Assembly: GCA_947372235.1 (NCBI GenBank)
Contig: CANBSW010000006.1
Coordinates: forward strand, 1 to 53,086
DNA length: 53,086 nt
Direction: 5' to 3'
DNA from: Chitinophagaceae bacterium
GTDB taxonomy: Bacteria > Bacteroidota > Bacteroidia > Chitinophagales > Chitinophagaceae
The first letter of the stretch is position 1, and every line of letters begins with the position of its first letter. The notes beneath the pieces were generated by a model. That model saw only the letters and a list, made by a program, of their open reading frames with translations. It did not search any database and had not been told where the DNA came from. This document shows positions 44,694-53,085 of the stretch, one piece after another. The translations under genes were made by a program, and so were the position numbers.

Positions 44694-45127
44694 ACCAGGA
44701 TATTAAAGAGTTTGTTGAAAAACAAAAATGTGCCAATATCGCTTGTGTAAATACAGAAGGGGCACCTTATTGTTTCAGTTGCTTTTATGCATTCAACAGT
44801 GAAGATGGAGTATTGTATTTTAAATCTTCAGTTGATACTTATCATGCAAAACTCATTATAGAGCGTCCAATGGTTGCTGGAACTATTCTGCCTGATAAAT
44901 TGCCGATCATGGCTTTGAAAGGAGTGCAATTTCAGGGCGAAGTATTAACAGCTGATCATCCTTTGGCAAAAAAAGCGGCTAAAAAATATTATTCGATCAA
45001 CCCGTTGGCCATTACTATTCCCGGAGAAATATGGACAGTGATGATCAGCCATATTAAAATGACCGACAGCAGCAAAGGATTTGCGAAAAAGACAGAATGG
45101 ACAAGAACTCAAATGGCCGTTTATTAA
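44690..45127 (+). CDS. Pyridoxamine 5'-phosphate oxidase-like flavin-binding protein
   Basis: 145 residues with the split-barrel fold pattern: IACVNTEGAPYCFSCFYAF, VLYFKSSVDTYHAKLI and VQFQGEVL. Family members bind FMN, F420 or heme and act as reductases or oxidases; the substrate is not predictable. Last gene of the spt-to-PNPOx run. Confidence 0.75.
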   Translation: MNQDIKEFVEKQKCANIACVNTEGAPYCFSCFYAFNSEDGVLYFKSSVDTYHAKLIIERPMVAGTILPDKLPIMALKGVQFQGEVLTADHPLAKKAAKKYYSINPLAITIPGEIWTVMISHIKMTDSSKGFAKKTEWTRTQMAVY

Positions 45128-45174
45128 CGGCTCATTATAGTACATGTAGGTTAGGTTAATTCGAAATGTATTTT

Positions 45175-45257
45175 GAACACCTATGAACATAGATTAGGAA
45201 AGAGGGCATATAGTTTAGTTTCTATGTTTCTTTTATATATAGATGTTTCAAAAAAAC
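45175..45257. repeat. Decayed relative of the cruciform at 24863-24964
   Basis: GAACACCTATGAACATAG, then a GAGGGCATATAG block, TCTATGTTTC, and a final ATGTTTCAAAAAAA. Order and text follow the 24863-24964 element with many changes; arms still pair partly. It lies in the 220-bp gap after the PNPOx-like gene. Confidence 0.5.
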
Positions 45258-45347
45258 AATAAGAAGTAGTCAATAATGAATCAAAAAATTCAATAACACA
45301 GAACCATATTTATTAATTTACCACAAGTATTTTTTAACCAGCATCTC

Positions 45348-47156
45348 ATGCAGTATTCTTCTCCCCACAAATTTCACATTCCTGTAATGGGATTGGCGTA
45401 CACTATTGATTCTCCTGTAAAAGTGGCCAGGTATGGCATTGCATCGGTGATCTCCATTGTAGAAGATCATTTGATTGAAATGATGCGGGTGCATTATTAT
45501 CCCGTTGCCAATAAAGAATATTATCCCATCACAACCGCAGAGCCAGACTATAGAAGTAAACGAATCACTGATTATTTAAATCTGGTGAATACAATAGTTC
45601 AGGAACAGGTTGAAAAAATAAAAACAGCTGCATTTGAAGCCGGGTCAGAGATTGTAAAATATTTTACAATGCTTCCTGATGATAGTCCGGTAAAACAGTT
45701 GTACAGACAAATGACAGGAACCAATGATGTTGAAGAAAAACAAAAACTGGAAACCTATTTGCGTTCACAGATTACACCGGGAAGTATTGATGTAAACATC
45801 ATGACCAAACTTGACAGAAATATTTACGATAAAGAAAATCAGCCAATTGAAGATGGATCTGATGCCATTACTGCATTAAAAGGATATGCAGCCAGTGAAT
45901 TGTCTAATTCCGCGGTTGTTTTTTCTGCAGGAATGAATCCGCGTTTGTATAACTACCTGGAAAATTGTAAGGGGTTTGATGCAGATGAAAATGGTGAGTT
46001 CACTAAAAGAGTAATCATTAAAGTAAGTGATTACCGCTCGGCATTGATACAGGGAAAATTTTTGGCGAAGAAAGGTATCTGGGTTAGTGAGTTTAGAATA
46101 GAATCGGGATTAAATTGTGGTGGGCATGCGTTTGCCACAGATGGTTATCTTATGGGACCAATACTGGAAGAGTTCAAAGAAAAACGGGATGAATTGGTAT
46201 CCACCATTTTTGAGATATATAATCAAACCCTTATGGCAAAAGGGAAAATATGGTTCTGTAAACCACATCCTGTAAAAATTACTGCGCAGGGTGGGATTGG
46301 TACCTTTGAAGAAGATGATTTTTTGCATACCCATTACGGAATTGAAAGCACTGGCTGGGGAACCCCATTTCTTCTGGTTCCGGAAGCTACTACGGTAGAT
46401 GATGAAACACTGGAATTGTTGTGTAAATCAAAAAGAGAAGATGTGGTATTAAGTAATAATTCCCCCTTAGGTGTTCGGTTTCATTATCTGAAAGGCACCA
46501 GCTCGGATCTTGAAAAACAGGAAAGAATAAAAAATGGAAAACCAGGTAGTCCTTGTACAGAAAAATTTCTGTCATTCAATACAGAATTTACTGAGCAGCC
46601 TATATGTTCTGCATCTCTCAAATACCAGAATCTGAAAATTGCAGAATTACAGGCAGCCGGTTTACCTGAAGAAGAGTATCAGCAACAATTGTCGGATGTA
46701 TTGGAAAAAGAATGCTTGTGTGTAGGCTTAAGTAATCCTGCAGCTAAAGTGTACCATCTGCCTTTTGTAAAAAATCTGGAAGCCGTTACTATTTGTCCGG
46801 GCCCGAATATTGTTCATTTTTCCAAAGTAGTAAGTCTGCAAACCATGACCGATCATATCTATGGCAGAACCAATGTGATCGAAAATGTTTCACAAAGGCC
46901 ACACATGTTTATTGCAGAACTGGGCTTATATACTCAATACCTGAAAGGGGAGTTTAAGAACGATCTTGGTAAACCATTGGATAAAAAAAGAAAAAAATAT
47001 TACGAAGAGTTTACCAAAAATCTGTCTGCAGGAATTCAATATTATCGTGAATTGCCTGGGATTGCGAATTTGAATAAAAAATTATTTACTGAGGCATTAA
47101 CTGCAGCACAAAAAGAAGTGGATGGGGTCAGTGTATTAGTAGCAGAACATTGTTAA
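45348..47156 (+). CDS. Conserved protein of unknown function, cysteine-rich C-terminal half
   Basis: 602 residues, no signal peptide. I do not recognise a named family with confidence. The opening FHIPVMGLAYTIDSPVKVARYG and ESGLNCGGHAF (about 252-262) resemble nitronate-monooxygenase-type FMN barrels. Cysteines C403, C420, C456, C458 and C483 lie in spaced motifs (GSPCTEKF, QPICSASLKY, ECLCVGLSN, TICPGPN), suggesting an Fe-S cluster. The gene stands alone. An FMN/Fe-S oxidoreductase is a guess. Confidence 0.5.
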   Translation: MQYSSPHKFHIPVMGLAYTIDSPVKVARYGIASVISIVEDHLIEMMRVHYYPVANKEYYPITTAEPDYRSKRITDYLNLVNTIVQEQVEKIKTAAFEAGSEIVKYFTMLPDDSPVKQLYRQMTGTNDVEEKQKLETYLRSQITPGSIDVNIMTKLDRNIYDKENQPIEDGSDAITALKGYAASELSNSAVVFSAGMNPRLYNYLENCKGFDADENGEFTKRVIIKVSDYRSALIQGKFLAKKGIWVSEFRIESGLNCGGHAFATDGYLMGPILEEFKEKRDELVSTIFEIYNQTLMAKGKIWFCKPHPVKITAQGGIGTFEEDDFLHTHYGIESTGWGTPFLLVPEATTVDDETLELLCKSKREDVVLSNNSPLGVRFHYLKGTSSDLEKQERIKNGKPGSPCTEKFLSFNTEFTEQPICSASLKYQNLKIAELQAAGLPEEEYQQQLSDVLEKECLCVGLSNPAAKVYHLPFVKNLEAVTICPGPNIVHFSKVVSLQTMTDHIYGRTNVIENVSQRPHMFIAELGLYTQYLKGEFKNDLGKPLDKKRKKYYEEFTKNLSAGIQYYRELPGIANLNKKLFTEALTAAQKEVDGVSVLVAEHC

Positions 47157-47199
47157 GAAATTTTTTAATCAAAATAAAATGTAATAAATGATGATTGTA

Positions 47200-48300
47200 T
47201 TATTGAATCGTAAATCCTTTTTCATAATACTCTTTGGTGCCGGGTTGTTTTGAAGTCTTTGTGTCTCTGTCAAAAACCTTATTCAAATTATTTCCGGCAA
47301 GATCTTCCAGTTTAGAAAGTATCCTTATTGAGTAATTTCCTCTTGCCCAAAGATCTGTGGGTGTAAAATGGAAACGCATATCATTATCAGTGATCTCAAA
47401 TTTTCCTTTCACCGGCAAACCTTTGCTATTCCTGATGCTCAGGCATTCCATCAATAAAAAATGATCGAGTGGTTCATTTAATTCTACAGTTAACAATTCT
47501 TTGTTGCTGTTTTTTGGGGGATGTATTTTCCATTGTTCTGTAATTGGAGACAGGCTATCGCGGGAGCTCACAATAAAAGTTTTGCTATGATCTTTTTTTA
47601 ATTTCTGACCATGCACATTTCGCCAGTTTTGTGAAATAATCAGTTCATATTTTTCATTTTTTTGTAAAGGGTTACCCAGCTTTAAATTGGGTTGCAGATC
47701 GCGTTTAATTCTTCCGGGATCTAACCATATTGTAAGAACTGTTCTATCCTCATTCCATAATTCCGGTTGCAGATTCAGAAATACATCCCTGAGAGTGTCC
47801 TTATTATTCTTAATGAGTAAAACATTTTCAGCACTCAATCCTTCCTTCATGGGTTTTGAAAATTGGATGTACATTTTTAACAGGTTTTCAGGCAATGTAT
47901 CCTGCAATGGATATACTGTGATCACCTTAGGAGCGTCATTTTCATCAGCAAATGGGATGGTTATTGATGATATTTTTTTGTCGCCTGAATAAACACCATA
48001 GGTCATCCCTCTGGTAAAAGGAATGACGGGCTCAAATACAAGTCCATCTTTATTTTTAAAATCTCCCAGAATATTAGAAGAACTGCTGTCTGATAACAAT
48101 CGGATATGAATTGAATCCTTTGAAATTCCGGTTACTTCTTTTTCCGGTATTGTTATTCCTCTTGCCTGTTCACCAGCCCAAATAATCCGTATTTCACTTG
48201 CATGATTATTGCAGGCAGTAAGTACCAGAACAAAAAAAAGCAGGTTAAGCCATTTGCTTAACCCGCTTTGCATCAGTATGGTTTTATCAGAGGGTATCAT
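47200..48300 (-). CDS. Lipoprotein with Ig-like domains, unknown function
   Basis: Up to 366 residues. The hydrophobic signal ends in lipobox VLTAC; ATG 48273 would place this signal at the very N-terminus and may be the true start, while 48300 overlaps the upstream gene by 14 bp. The mature part has beta-rich repeats resembling SbsA/Big_5-type Ig domains (KMYIQFSKPMKEG; LTVELNEPLDH). It forms an operon with the exported protein encoded just upstream on the same strand. Confidence 0.65.
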   Translation of the reverse strand: MIPSDKTILMQSGLSKWLNLLFFVLVLTACNNHASEIRIIWAGEQARGITIPEKEVTGISKDSIHIRLLSDSSSSNILGDFKNKDGLVFEPVIPFTRGMTYGVYSGDKKISSITIPFADENDAPKVITVYPLQDTLPENLLKMYIQFSKPMKEGLSAENVLLIKNNKDTLRDVFLNLQPELWNEDRTVLTIWLDPGRIKRDLQPNLKLGNPLQKNEKYELIISQNWRNVHGQKLKKDHSKTFIVSSRDSLSPITEQWKIHPPKNSNKELLTVELNEPLDHFLLMECLSIRNSKGLPVKGKFEITDNDMRFHFTPTDLWARGNYSIRILSKLEDLAGNNLNKVFDRDTKTSKQPGTKEYYEKGFTIQ

Positions 48301-49390
48301 TGTTGGCCGTCATAAGGTCTATAGAGCCATTGTCTTTTTTCTGCATGATCACTACACGTGTATTATCTAATTTATCCATTTGCAATACTTTGGTCAATGT
48401 AGGTACCTGAACAAAAACAGTGCCTGCAGTGCCAGCAACTCTTTCGGTTAGGGTTCCTTCAAAAGCAGCAATATTTTTATAGTTTACTTCCGAAACTGGT
48501 TTGGCAGTATTGCCCATGATCAAATAAGTTTCGCCATTTTTAGTGATAGTGGTCATATCAATAGGTGTATTACCACTTCCCATTTCAGCAACCGTTCTGC
48601 CTTTTACATGCATGCCTGATTTTAATTCATCCAATGGATAAAGAACCAACGGAGTACAGGTGTAGCTGGCAATCAGGTAATCTTTTCCATTGATCTTACC
48701 GGTTGTAAATGTTCGGATAGGAGAAGTGGTCTCATATCTGCCGTGAGAAGCATGATACATTTCCAGAGAAGCCTGGTCCTGTTTATCTGTAAAAGGAAAT
48801 GGAATACTACGGAAAGTAGAACTGAATTCCTTATTGGACAAACCACTTACCAAAACCTTTCCATTATCAAATCCAAGATCTGAGATCGTTGAAACGCGCA
48901 TGGGTCTGCCTCTTGCATCTTTGGCATCTTCTGCATACACATCATTTAATGCAATGCTTGAAAAATTTACCTCTTTTAATGAAACAGCTTCTATTTTCTC
49001 ATTGTCAACTTTTAAAATGGCCGGTGTTCCATCTGTAAACTGAACAGATATGTACAATTTTTTAGAAACCGGGTTAACCGCCATATCTGTTATATTGATA
49101 TTCTCTTTGGTGGTACCCAGTGCCGAAGCTATTTTCTCATCTATTTTTTCTATTGCGATCGCAGATGCATTTCCAGTCTTTGCATCCTTTGTTTCCAATG
49201 CAAAAACAGAAGCTCCTTTCGAATCGCCAATAAACAGGATGCCATCTTTTCCAAATGACAATGCACTGATCGATTTGATCTCAGGATTACCCTTAGTAAA
49301 TCCATATGGAGATTTTACAGAGGGTTTGGTAGCAGCCAGCAAAGTAATGCCTGCTAAAAGCATCACGAAGTAGAAGGAATTCTTTTTCAT
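48287..49390 (-). CDS. Exported beta-propeller-like protein, unknown function
   Basis: 367 residues with signal peptide (about 1-20). The body contains repeated units such as ISALSFGKDGILFIGDS, ITDMAVNPVSKKLYISV and ISDLGFDNGKVLVSGL, typical of a beta-propeller. No enzyme motif was recognised. It is the first gene of a minus-strand pair with the Ig-like lipoprotein, so the two may form one surface complex. Confidence 0.65.
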   Translation of the reverse strand: MKKNSFYFVMLLAGITLLAATKPSVKSPYGFTKGNPEIKSISALSFGKDGILFIGDSKGASVFALETKDAKTGNASAIAIEKIDEKIASALGTTKENINITDMAVNPVSKKLYISVQFTDGTPAILKVDNEKIEAVSLKEVNFSSIALNDVYAEDAKDARGRPMRVSTISDLGFDNGKVLVSGLSNKEFSSTFRSIPFPFTDKQDQASLEMYHASHGRYETTSPIRTFTTGKINGKDYLIASYTCTPLVLYPLDELKSGMHVKGRTVAEMGSGNTPIDMTTITKNGETYLIMGNTAKPVSEVNYKNIAAFEGTLTERVAGTAGTVFVQVPTLTKVLQMDKLDNTRVVIMQKKDNGSIDLMTANNDTL

Positions 49391-49628
49391 TGTTACTTTT
49401 TTATAGGTGATAGTTGGTTAATAGGCCATACGCAATTATTTGCCCGAAGGTTGTCTTGCGTCAATGGAACAATAATTTACAAAAAGGAATAAGTAAAGAA
49501 CTGTATAGTTGATGAGTGGTTGAAAAATGGCCATTTTGTCGGTGAATCCGAACTATCGGGTAATCCTCAACAGATAATAATTTGTGATAAGTATCGATTA
49601 ATTTTAAAGCTCAAAATCATCTTACTAC

Positions 49629-50612
49629 ATGAAATACAGGAAATTAGGAAACACGGGCATAGAACTGTCGGCAATCGGTTTAGGCTGTATGGGAATGAAC
49701 CATGCTTACGGAGAGCCCGATGATATTGAATCAATAGCTACCTTAGAAAAAGCCATCGAACTCGGCATCAATTTTTGGGATACTGCAGATATGTATGCCG
49801 GAGGAAAGAATGAAGAGTTGATTGCCAAAGTGCTGAAGCCTAACCGAAATAAAATTTTCATCGCTACTAAATTCGGCTTTTATAATGACGCAGAAGGGAA
49901 GTTGCGTTTTGACGGATCCCCTGCTTATATCAGAAAAGCGGTTGAAGGCAGTTTACAAAGATTACAAACCGATGTGATCGATCTTTATTATGCTCATCGC
50001 ATTGATTCCAATATTGCCGTTGAAGAAACGGTAGGAGCGATGGCTGAATTAGTAAAACAAGGCAAAGTTCGTTTTCTGGGATTATCTGAAGCATCCGCGA
50101 ATTCTATCCGCAAAGCAAATGCAGTTCATCCCATCAGCGCTTTGCAAAGTGAATACTCTGTTATGACAAGAGAAGTAGAAACCGAAATTTTACCACTCTG
50201 TTTTGAACTGGAAATTTCATTTGTACCCTTTAGCCCATTAGCAAGAGGGCTCATTACAAATACACTAGATGTGGCAAATTTGGCAGATACAGATTTCAGA
50301 AAAAAATTACCAAGATATCAGGGACAATATGCAGACAACAACCAACAACTGGCAACTGGTTTTGCAGCAATAGCTCAATCAAAAAATTGCAGTCCCGCCC
50401 AATTGGCATTGGCATGGGTATTGGCGCAAGACGAACATATCATTCCCATCCCCGGAACAAAGAGAAGAAAATATTTATTGGAGAATGCCGGTGCGGTAGA
50501 TATACAATTGAATGAAACCGATCTTAAACAAATTGAAATTTTGTTAAAAGAATATCCCGATACTGGGGATAGGTATAATGAAACCTTTCGTCAGTTTGTA
50601 GATAAGCAGTAA
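49629..50612 (+). CDS. Aldo/keto reductase
   Basis: 327 residues, TIM barrel. The catalytic tetrad is visible: D in FWDTADMY, Y in the same motif, K in ATKFGF and H in YYAHRID. C-terminal [14 protein letters not shown] binds NADPH. It reduces carbonyls; the substrate is unknown. It ends 8 bp from the convergent VOC gene. Confidence 0.9.
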   Translation: MKYRKLGNTGIELSAIGLGCMGMNHAYGEPDDIESIATLEKAIELGINFWDTADMYAGGKNEELIAKVLKPNRNKIFIATKFGFYNDAEGKLRFDGSPAYIRKAVEGSLQRLQTDVIDLYYAHRIDSNIAVEETVGAMAELVKQGKVRFLGLSEASANSIRKANAVHPISALQSEYSVMTREVETEILPLCFELEISFVPFSPLARGLITNTLDVANLADTDFRKKLPRYQGQYADNNQQLATGFAAIAQSKNCSPAQLALAWVLAQDEHIIPIPGTKRRKYLLENAGAVDIQLNETDLKQIEILLKEYPDTGDRYNETFRQFVDKQ

Positions 50613-50620
50613 CGACGCTA

Positions 50621-50977
50621 TTACAAACGCTGTCCAAAAGTCAATAAATTATTGTCAGGATCAAGCATTGAAAATTCTTTCTGCCCCCATGGTTTTATTT
50701 GTAAATGTCCTGCAGGATGTATGCTTAACTGCTTGTCGAGCATATTTTGATACAATCCATCAATCTCATCGGTTCGTATATACACCTGTCCATAATTTTC
50801 AGTTGGATCAAGTTCTTTAAATTCAAAAAAATGAATTTCAATTTTGTCTTTTTCTACCATTAAATAAGCAGCAAATTCTACATTCCCCAATTCCCGAAAT
50901 CCTAATTTATTTACATAAAAGTCACGCGTTATGGCTCTGTTACGCATGGGTATTTTTGGGTTGATAGCGGTAAACAT
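50621..50977 (-). CDS. VOC-superfamily protein (bleomycin-resistance/glyoxalase-like)
   Basis: 118 residues with a beta-alpha-beta-beta-beta pair: RAITRDFYVNKLGFRELG, then IEIHFFEF, and the ending FSMLDPDNNLLTFGQ. VOC folds serve in bleomycin sequestration, lyase or dioxygenase roles; the specific one is not readable. Confidence 0.82.
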   Translation of the reverse strand: MFTAINPKIPMRNRAITRDFYVNKLGFRELGNVEFAAYLMVEKDKIEIHFFEFKELDPTENYGQVYIRTDEIDGLYQNMLDKQLSIHPAGHLQIKPWGQKEFSMLDPDNNLLTFGQRL

Positions 50978-51016
50978 TTTTTAAAATTATAGTTGATAAT
51001 TAGTTGGCTATAATAA

Positions 51017-51082
51017 AAAACCGTGCCTCGGTGCCTTTGTGCGCAAAATAATTATCTCACAAAGGCACTGAGGCACAGTTTT
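51017..51082. repeat. 25-bp palindrome of the CTTTGTG family
   Basis: Arms 51017-51041 (AAAACCGTGCCTCGGTGCC then TTTGTG) and 51058-51082 are complementary except for two positions. It lies between the DUF62 gene end and the VOC gene start on the minus strand. The 207-bp gap holds nothing else clear. Confidence 0.75.
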
Positions 51083-51184
51083 GAGCGACTAAATTTTGAA
51101 CTTAAAAGATTTCAATATTATTCTAAAAACTAGGAAGGTTAAAATATAATTGTCACATTCTGGATAAGTTTTATTCACCATTCA

Positions 51185-52006
51185 CTATTCAAAAAACACC
51201 CTCACTGTCTGATAAAACCACTTATTTCCAGATGCAGACCCTGTTTGCTGCATTTGTTCATTGAAACCCTGTAAACCAAATAAACCCGCCATATTTCCAT
51301 TGCGAAGTGCTATCTCCAGATAACCTGCAGAATTGAACCATGCTAATTTTTCTGATTCAGAAACGCCTGTATAATTATCACTGATGGCATCTATCACTTC
51401 ATTTCTTTTAAAAACGATCTTGAAGTTTCTGCCTTTTCTGTGTTCCTGAAATTCTTCTCTGGTGATATTGATCACCACATTCTCAAAATTATCTATAAAT
51501 AATATCTGGCCTTCCATCCAGTCGGGGCCAACGGTTGCACGTAAAGGATATTTTTCCTCAATATTATTTACCGGTAAGCCTCCGGCAGAAAGATTTCCTG
51601 TTGCAATAACAGAACTGATTTTTTCAGCCACTAATTGTGTGATCTGTAATAAGGTAGTTTGTTTATTGATTGGGATCGCCACCATATCTTTTGGTTTGAT
51701 TCCGGTGATCATGGTCAACAATCCATTATTCGGACAGATGATATACTGATCATTGTGTTTGGCAACTACCAGGTATTTGACCGGTGCTTCAAACAAATTC
51801 ACAATGATTAAATGAAAACTGCCTGCAGGAAAATATTTGAAAGCATTATTACAGGTATAAGCCGCCTGCGGAAAATTTGTTTGAGAGAGGTAATGCGTGA
51901 TGTCGGCAATAGTCAAATCCGGCACCAGGCTCAGAAACTGGCCTTTAATGGCACCAACAAGATAATCCCGCTGGCCTATATCTGTTGTTAACGTGAGAAT
52001 AGGCAT
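51185..52006 (-). CDS. DUF62/SAM hydroxide adenosyltransferase-family protein, altered motifs
   Basis: 273 residues. The start TLTTDIGQRDYLVGAIKG and ADITHYLSQTNF match the SAM-hydrolysing DUF62 family (fluorinase/chlorinase relatives). Two usually acidic positions are changed: the VD that follows the central strand reads VN (HLIIVNLF) and the usual DNG reads NNG (CPNNGLL). Activity is therefore uncertain. It is 29 bp from the SDR gene on the same strand. Confidence 0.8.
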   Translation of the reverse strand: MPILTLTTDIGQRDYLVGAIKGQFLSLVPDLTIADITHYLSQTNFPQAAYTCNNAFKYFPAGSFHLIIVNLFEAPVKYLVVAKHNDQYIICPNNGLLTMITGIKPKDMVAIPINKQTTLLQITQLVAEKISSVIATGNLSAGGLPVNNIEEKYPLRATVGPDWMEGQILFIDNFENVVINITREEFQEHRKGRNFKIVFKRNEVIDAISDNYTGVSESEKLAWFNSAGYLEIALRNGNMAGLFGLQGFNEQMQQTGSASGNKWFYQTVRVFFE

Positions 52007-52035
52007 GGTGAAATGTAAACGTGTGAACGGGATAG

Positions 52036-52842
52036 TTATTTCACCAACTCCCCATTTTTAAAGAAAAAATTCTTAACCAGTTTATCCGCCAGTGAAGGGA
52101 AGAACTTATTCATAAAAACGGTACGCTTTCCGGTAAAAGTGAGTACAAGGGTTCTTTTTCTTTTTTGAATAGCTTTCAGAATATGTTGGGCGCATTCTTC
52201 TGCACTCATCATTTTCCCTTCATCCATTGGCGATTCGCCTTGTGATTTTCCTTCCTTATTTAATGCAACATTCCTGATATTGGAAGTAGTAAAGCCCGGA
52301 CAAACCCACATTACATTGGTGCCACTACCCAATAATTCTGTTCTCAATGCTTCCAGCCAACCATTCACTGCATATTTAGATGCAGAGTAACCGCTACGTC
52401 CCGGCAGACCACGATAGCCTGCAATTGAGGATACGCCAACTACTGTTCCATTATTTTTTGTGATATAGGGGAGGGCAAATTTTGTGCAATACACAGTTCC
52501 CCAAAAATTAATATCCATCACTTGTCTGATGGTATCCAGTTCTACATCTGCCACCAGTGCACGCATAGAAATTCCGGCATTATTGATTAAAATATCAATG
52601 GTGCCGAATTGGGCGATGGCTTTTTCAATAAAATTCCGGCAATCAGCTTCTTTACTAACATCCGCAGAATGAATAACCAACGGTTTGCCCGGGTGATTTT
52701 TTTGCAGCTGGTATAATTTATCATAATTGCGGCCACAGGTAGCTACTTTTGCCCCTTGTTGAAGAAAAGCATCCACCAAAGCCTTACCAATTCCTTCAGA
52801 TCCCCCGGTAATTACCACTATTTTATCTTTGAATGCAGACAT
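52036..52842 (-). CDS. Short-chain dehydrogenase/reductase
   Basis: 268 residues from ATG 52842. Cofactor motif TGGSEGIG, NNAG at the end of strand 4, and catalytic YSASK. The C-terminal region resembles 3-ketodihydrosphingosine-reductase-like or DhrS-like SDRs, which would be notable given the ceramide genes in the window, but this is weak. A minus-strand -7 element lies just upstream. Confidence 0.88.
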   Translation of the reverse strand: MSAFKDKIVVITGGSEGIGKALVDAFLQQGAKVATCGRNYDKLYQLQKNHPGKPLVIHSADVSKEADCRNFIEKAIAQFGTIDILINNAGISMRALVADVELDTIRQVMDINFWGTVYCTKFALPYITKNNGTVVGVSSIAGYRGLPGRSGYSASKYAVNGWLEALRTELLGSGTNVMWVCPGFTTSNIRNVALNKEGKSQGESPMDEGKMMSAEECAQHILKAIQKRKRTLVLTFTGKRTVFMNKFFPSLADKLVKNFFFKNGELVK

Positions 52843-52862
52843 AGTATAATGTGTTAATACCA

Positions 52863-52870
52863 CAAAAATA
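52863..52870 (-). promoter_or_regulatory. -7 element of the SDR gene
   Basis: Minus strand reads TATTTTTG, an exact match to TAnnTTTG. The start would be near 52856, about 14 nt before the ATG. No clear -33 box. Confidence 0.5.
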
Positions 52871-52933
52871 AGCAGTTCCAAGCTCAGTTATTGACGTACT
52901 GTGGGTAAATAGCAGAAAATACTTTTATAAAAA

Positions 52934-52964
52934 TTTGGCAGTTTTTCTATTTACCCTATTTTTG
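52934..52964 (+). promoter_or_regulatory. Promoter of tRNA-Lys
   Basis: TTTG at 52934-52937, 19-bp spacer, TATTTTTG at 52957-52964: a textbook Bacteroidota promoter. The start is expected near 52971, about 40 nt before the tRNA. Confidence 0.75.
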
Positions 52965-53012
52965 CACTCCCAAAGAAAAAAGGGTAACCCCAAATTCTGA
53001 AGGAAAAGGTTC

Positions 53013-53085
53013 GATTCCGTAGCTCAGTTGGTAGAGCAATACACTTTTAATGTATGGGTCCTGGGTCCGAGTCCCAGCGGGATCA
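53013..53085 (+). tRNA. tRNA-Lys(TTT)
   Basis: 73 nt. Acceptor stem GATTCCG/CGGGATC with one T-G pair; D arm GCTC/GAGC; anticodon stem ATACA/TGTAT with loop CTTTTAA, anticodon TTT at 34-36; T stem CTGGG/CCCAG; discriminator A. The T loop reads TCCGAGT, with C in place of the nearly universal T at position 55 (53067). The window ends one base after the discriminator, so CCA encoding cannot be judged. Confidence 0.93.
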
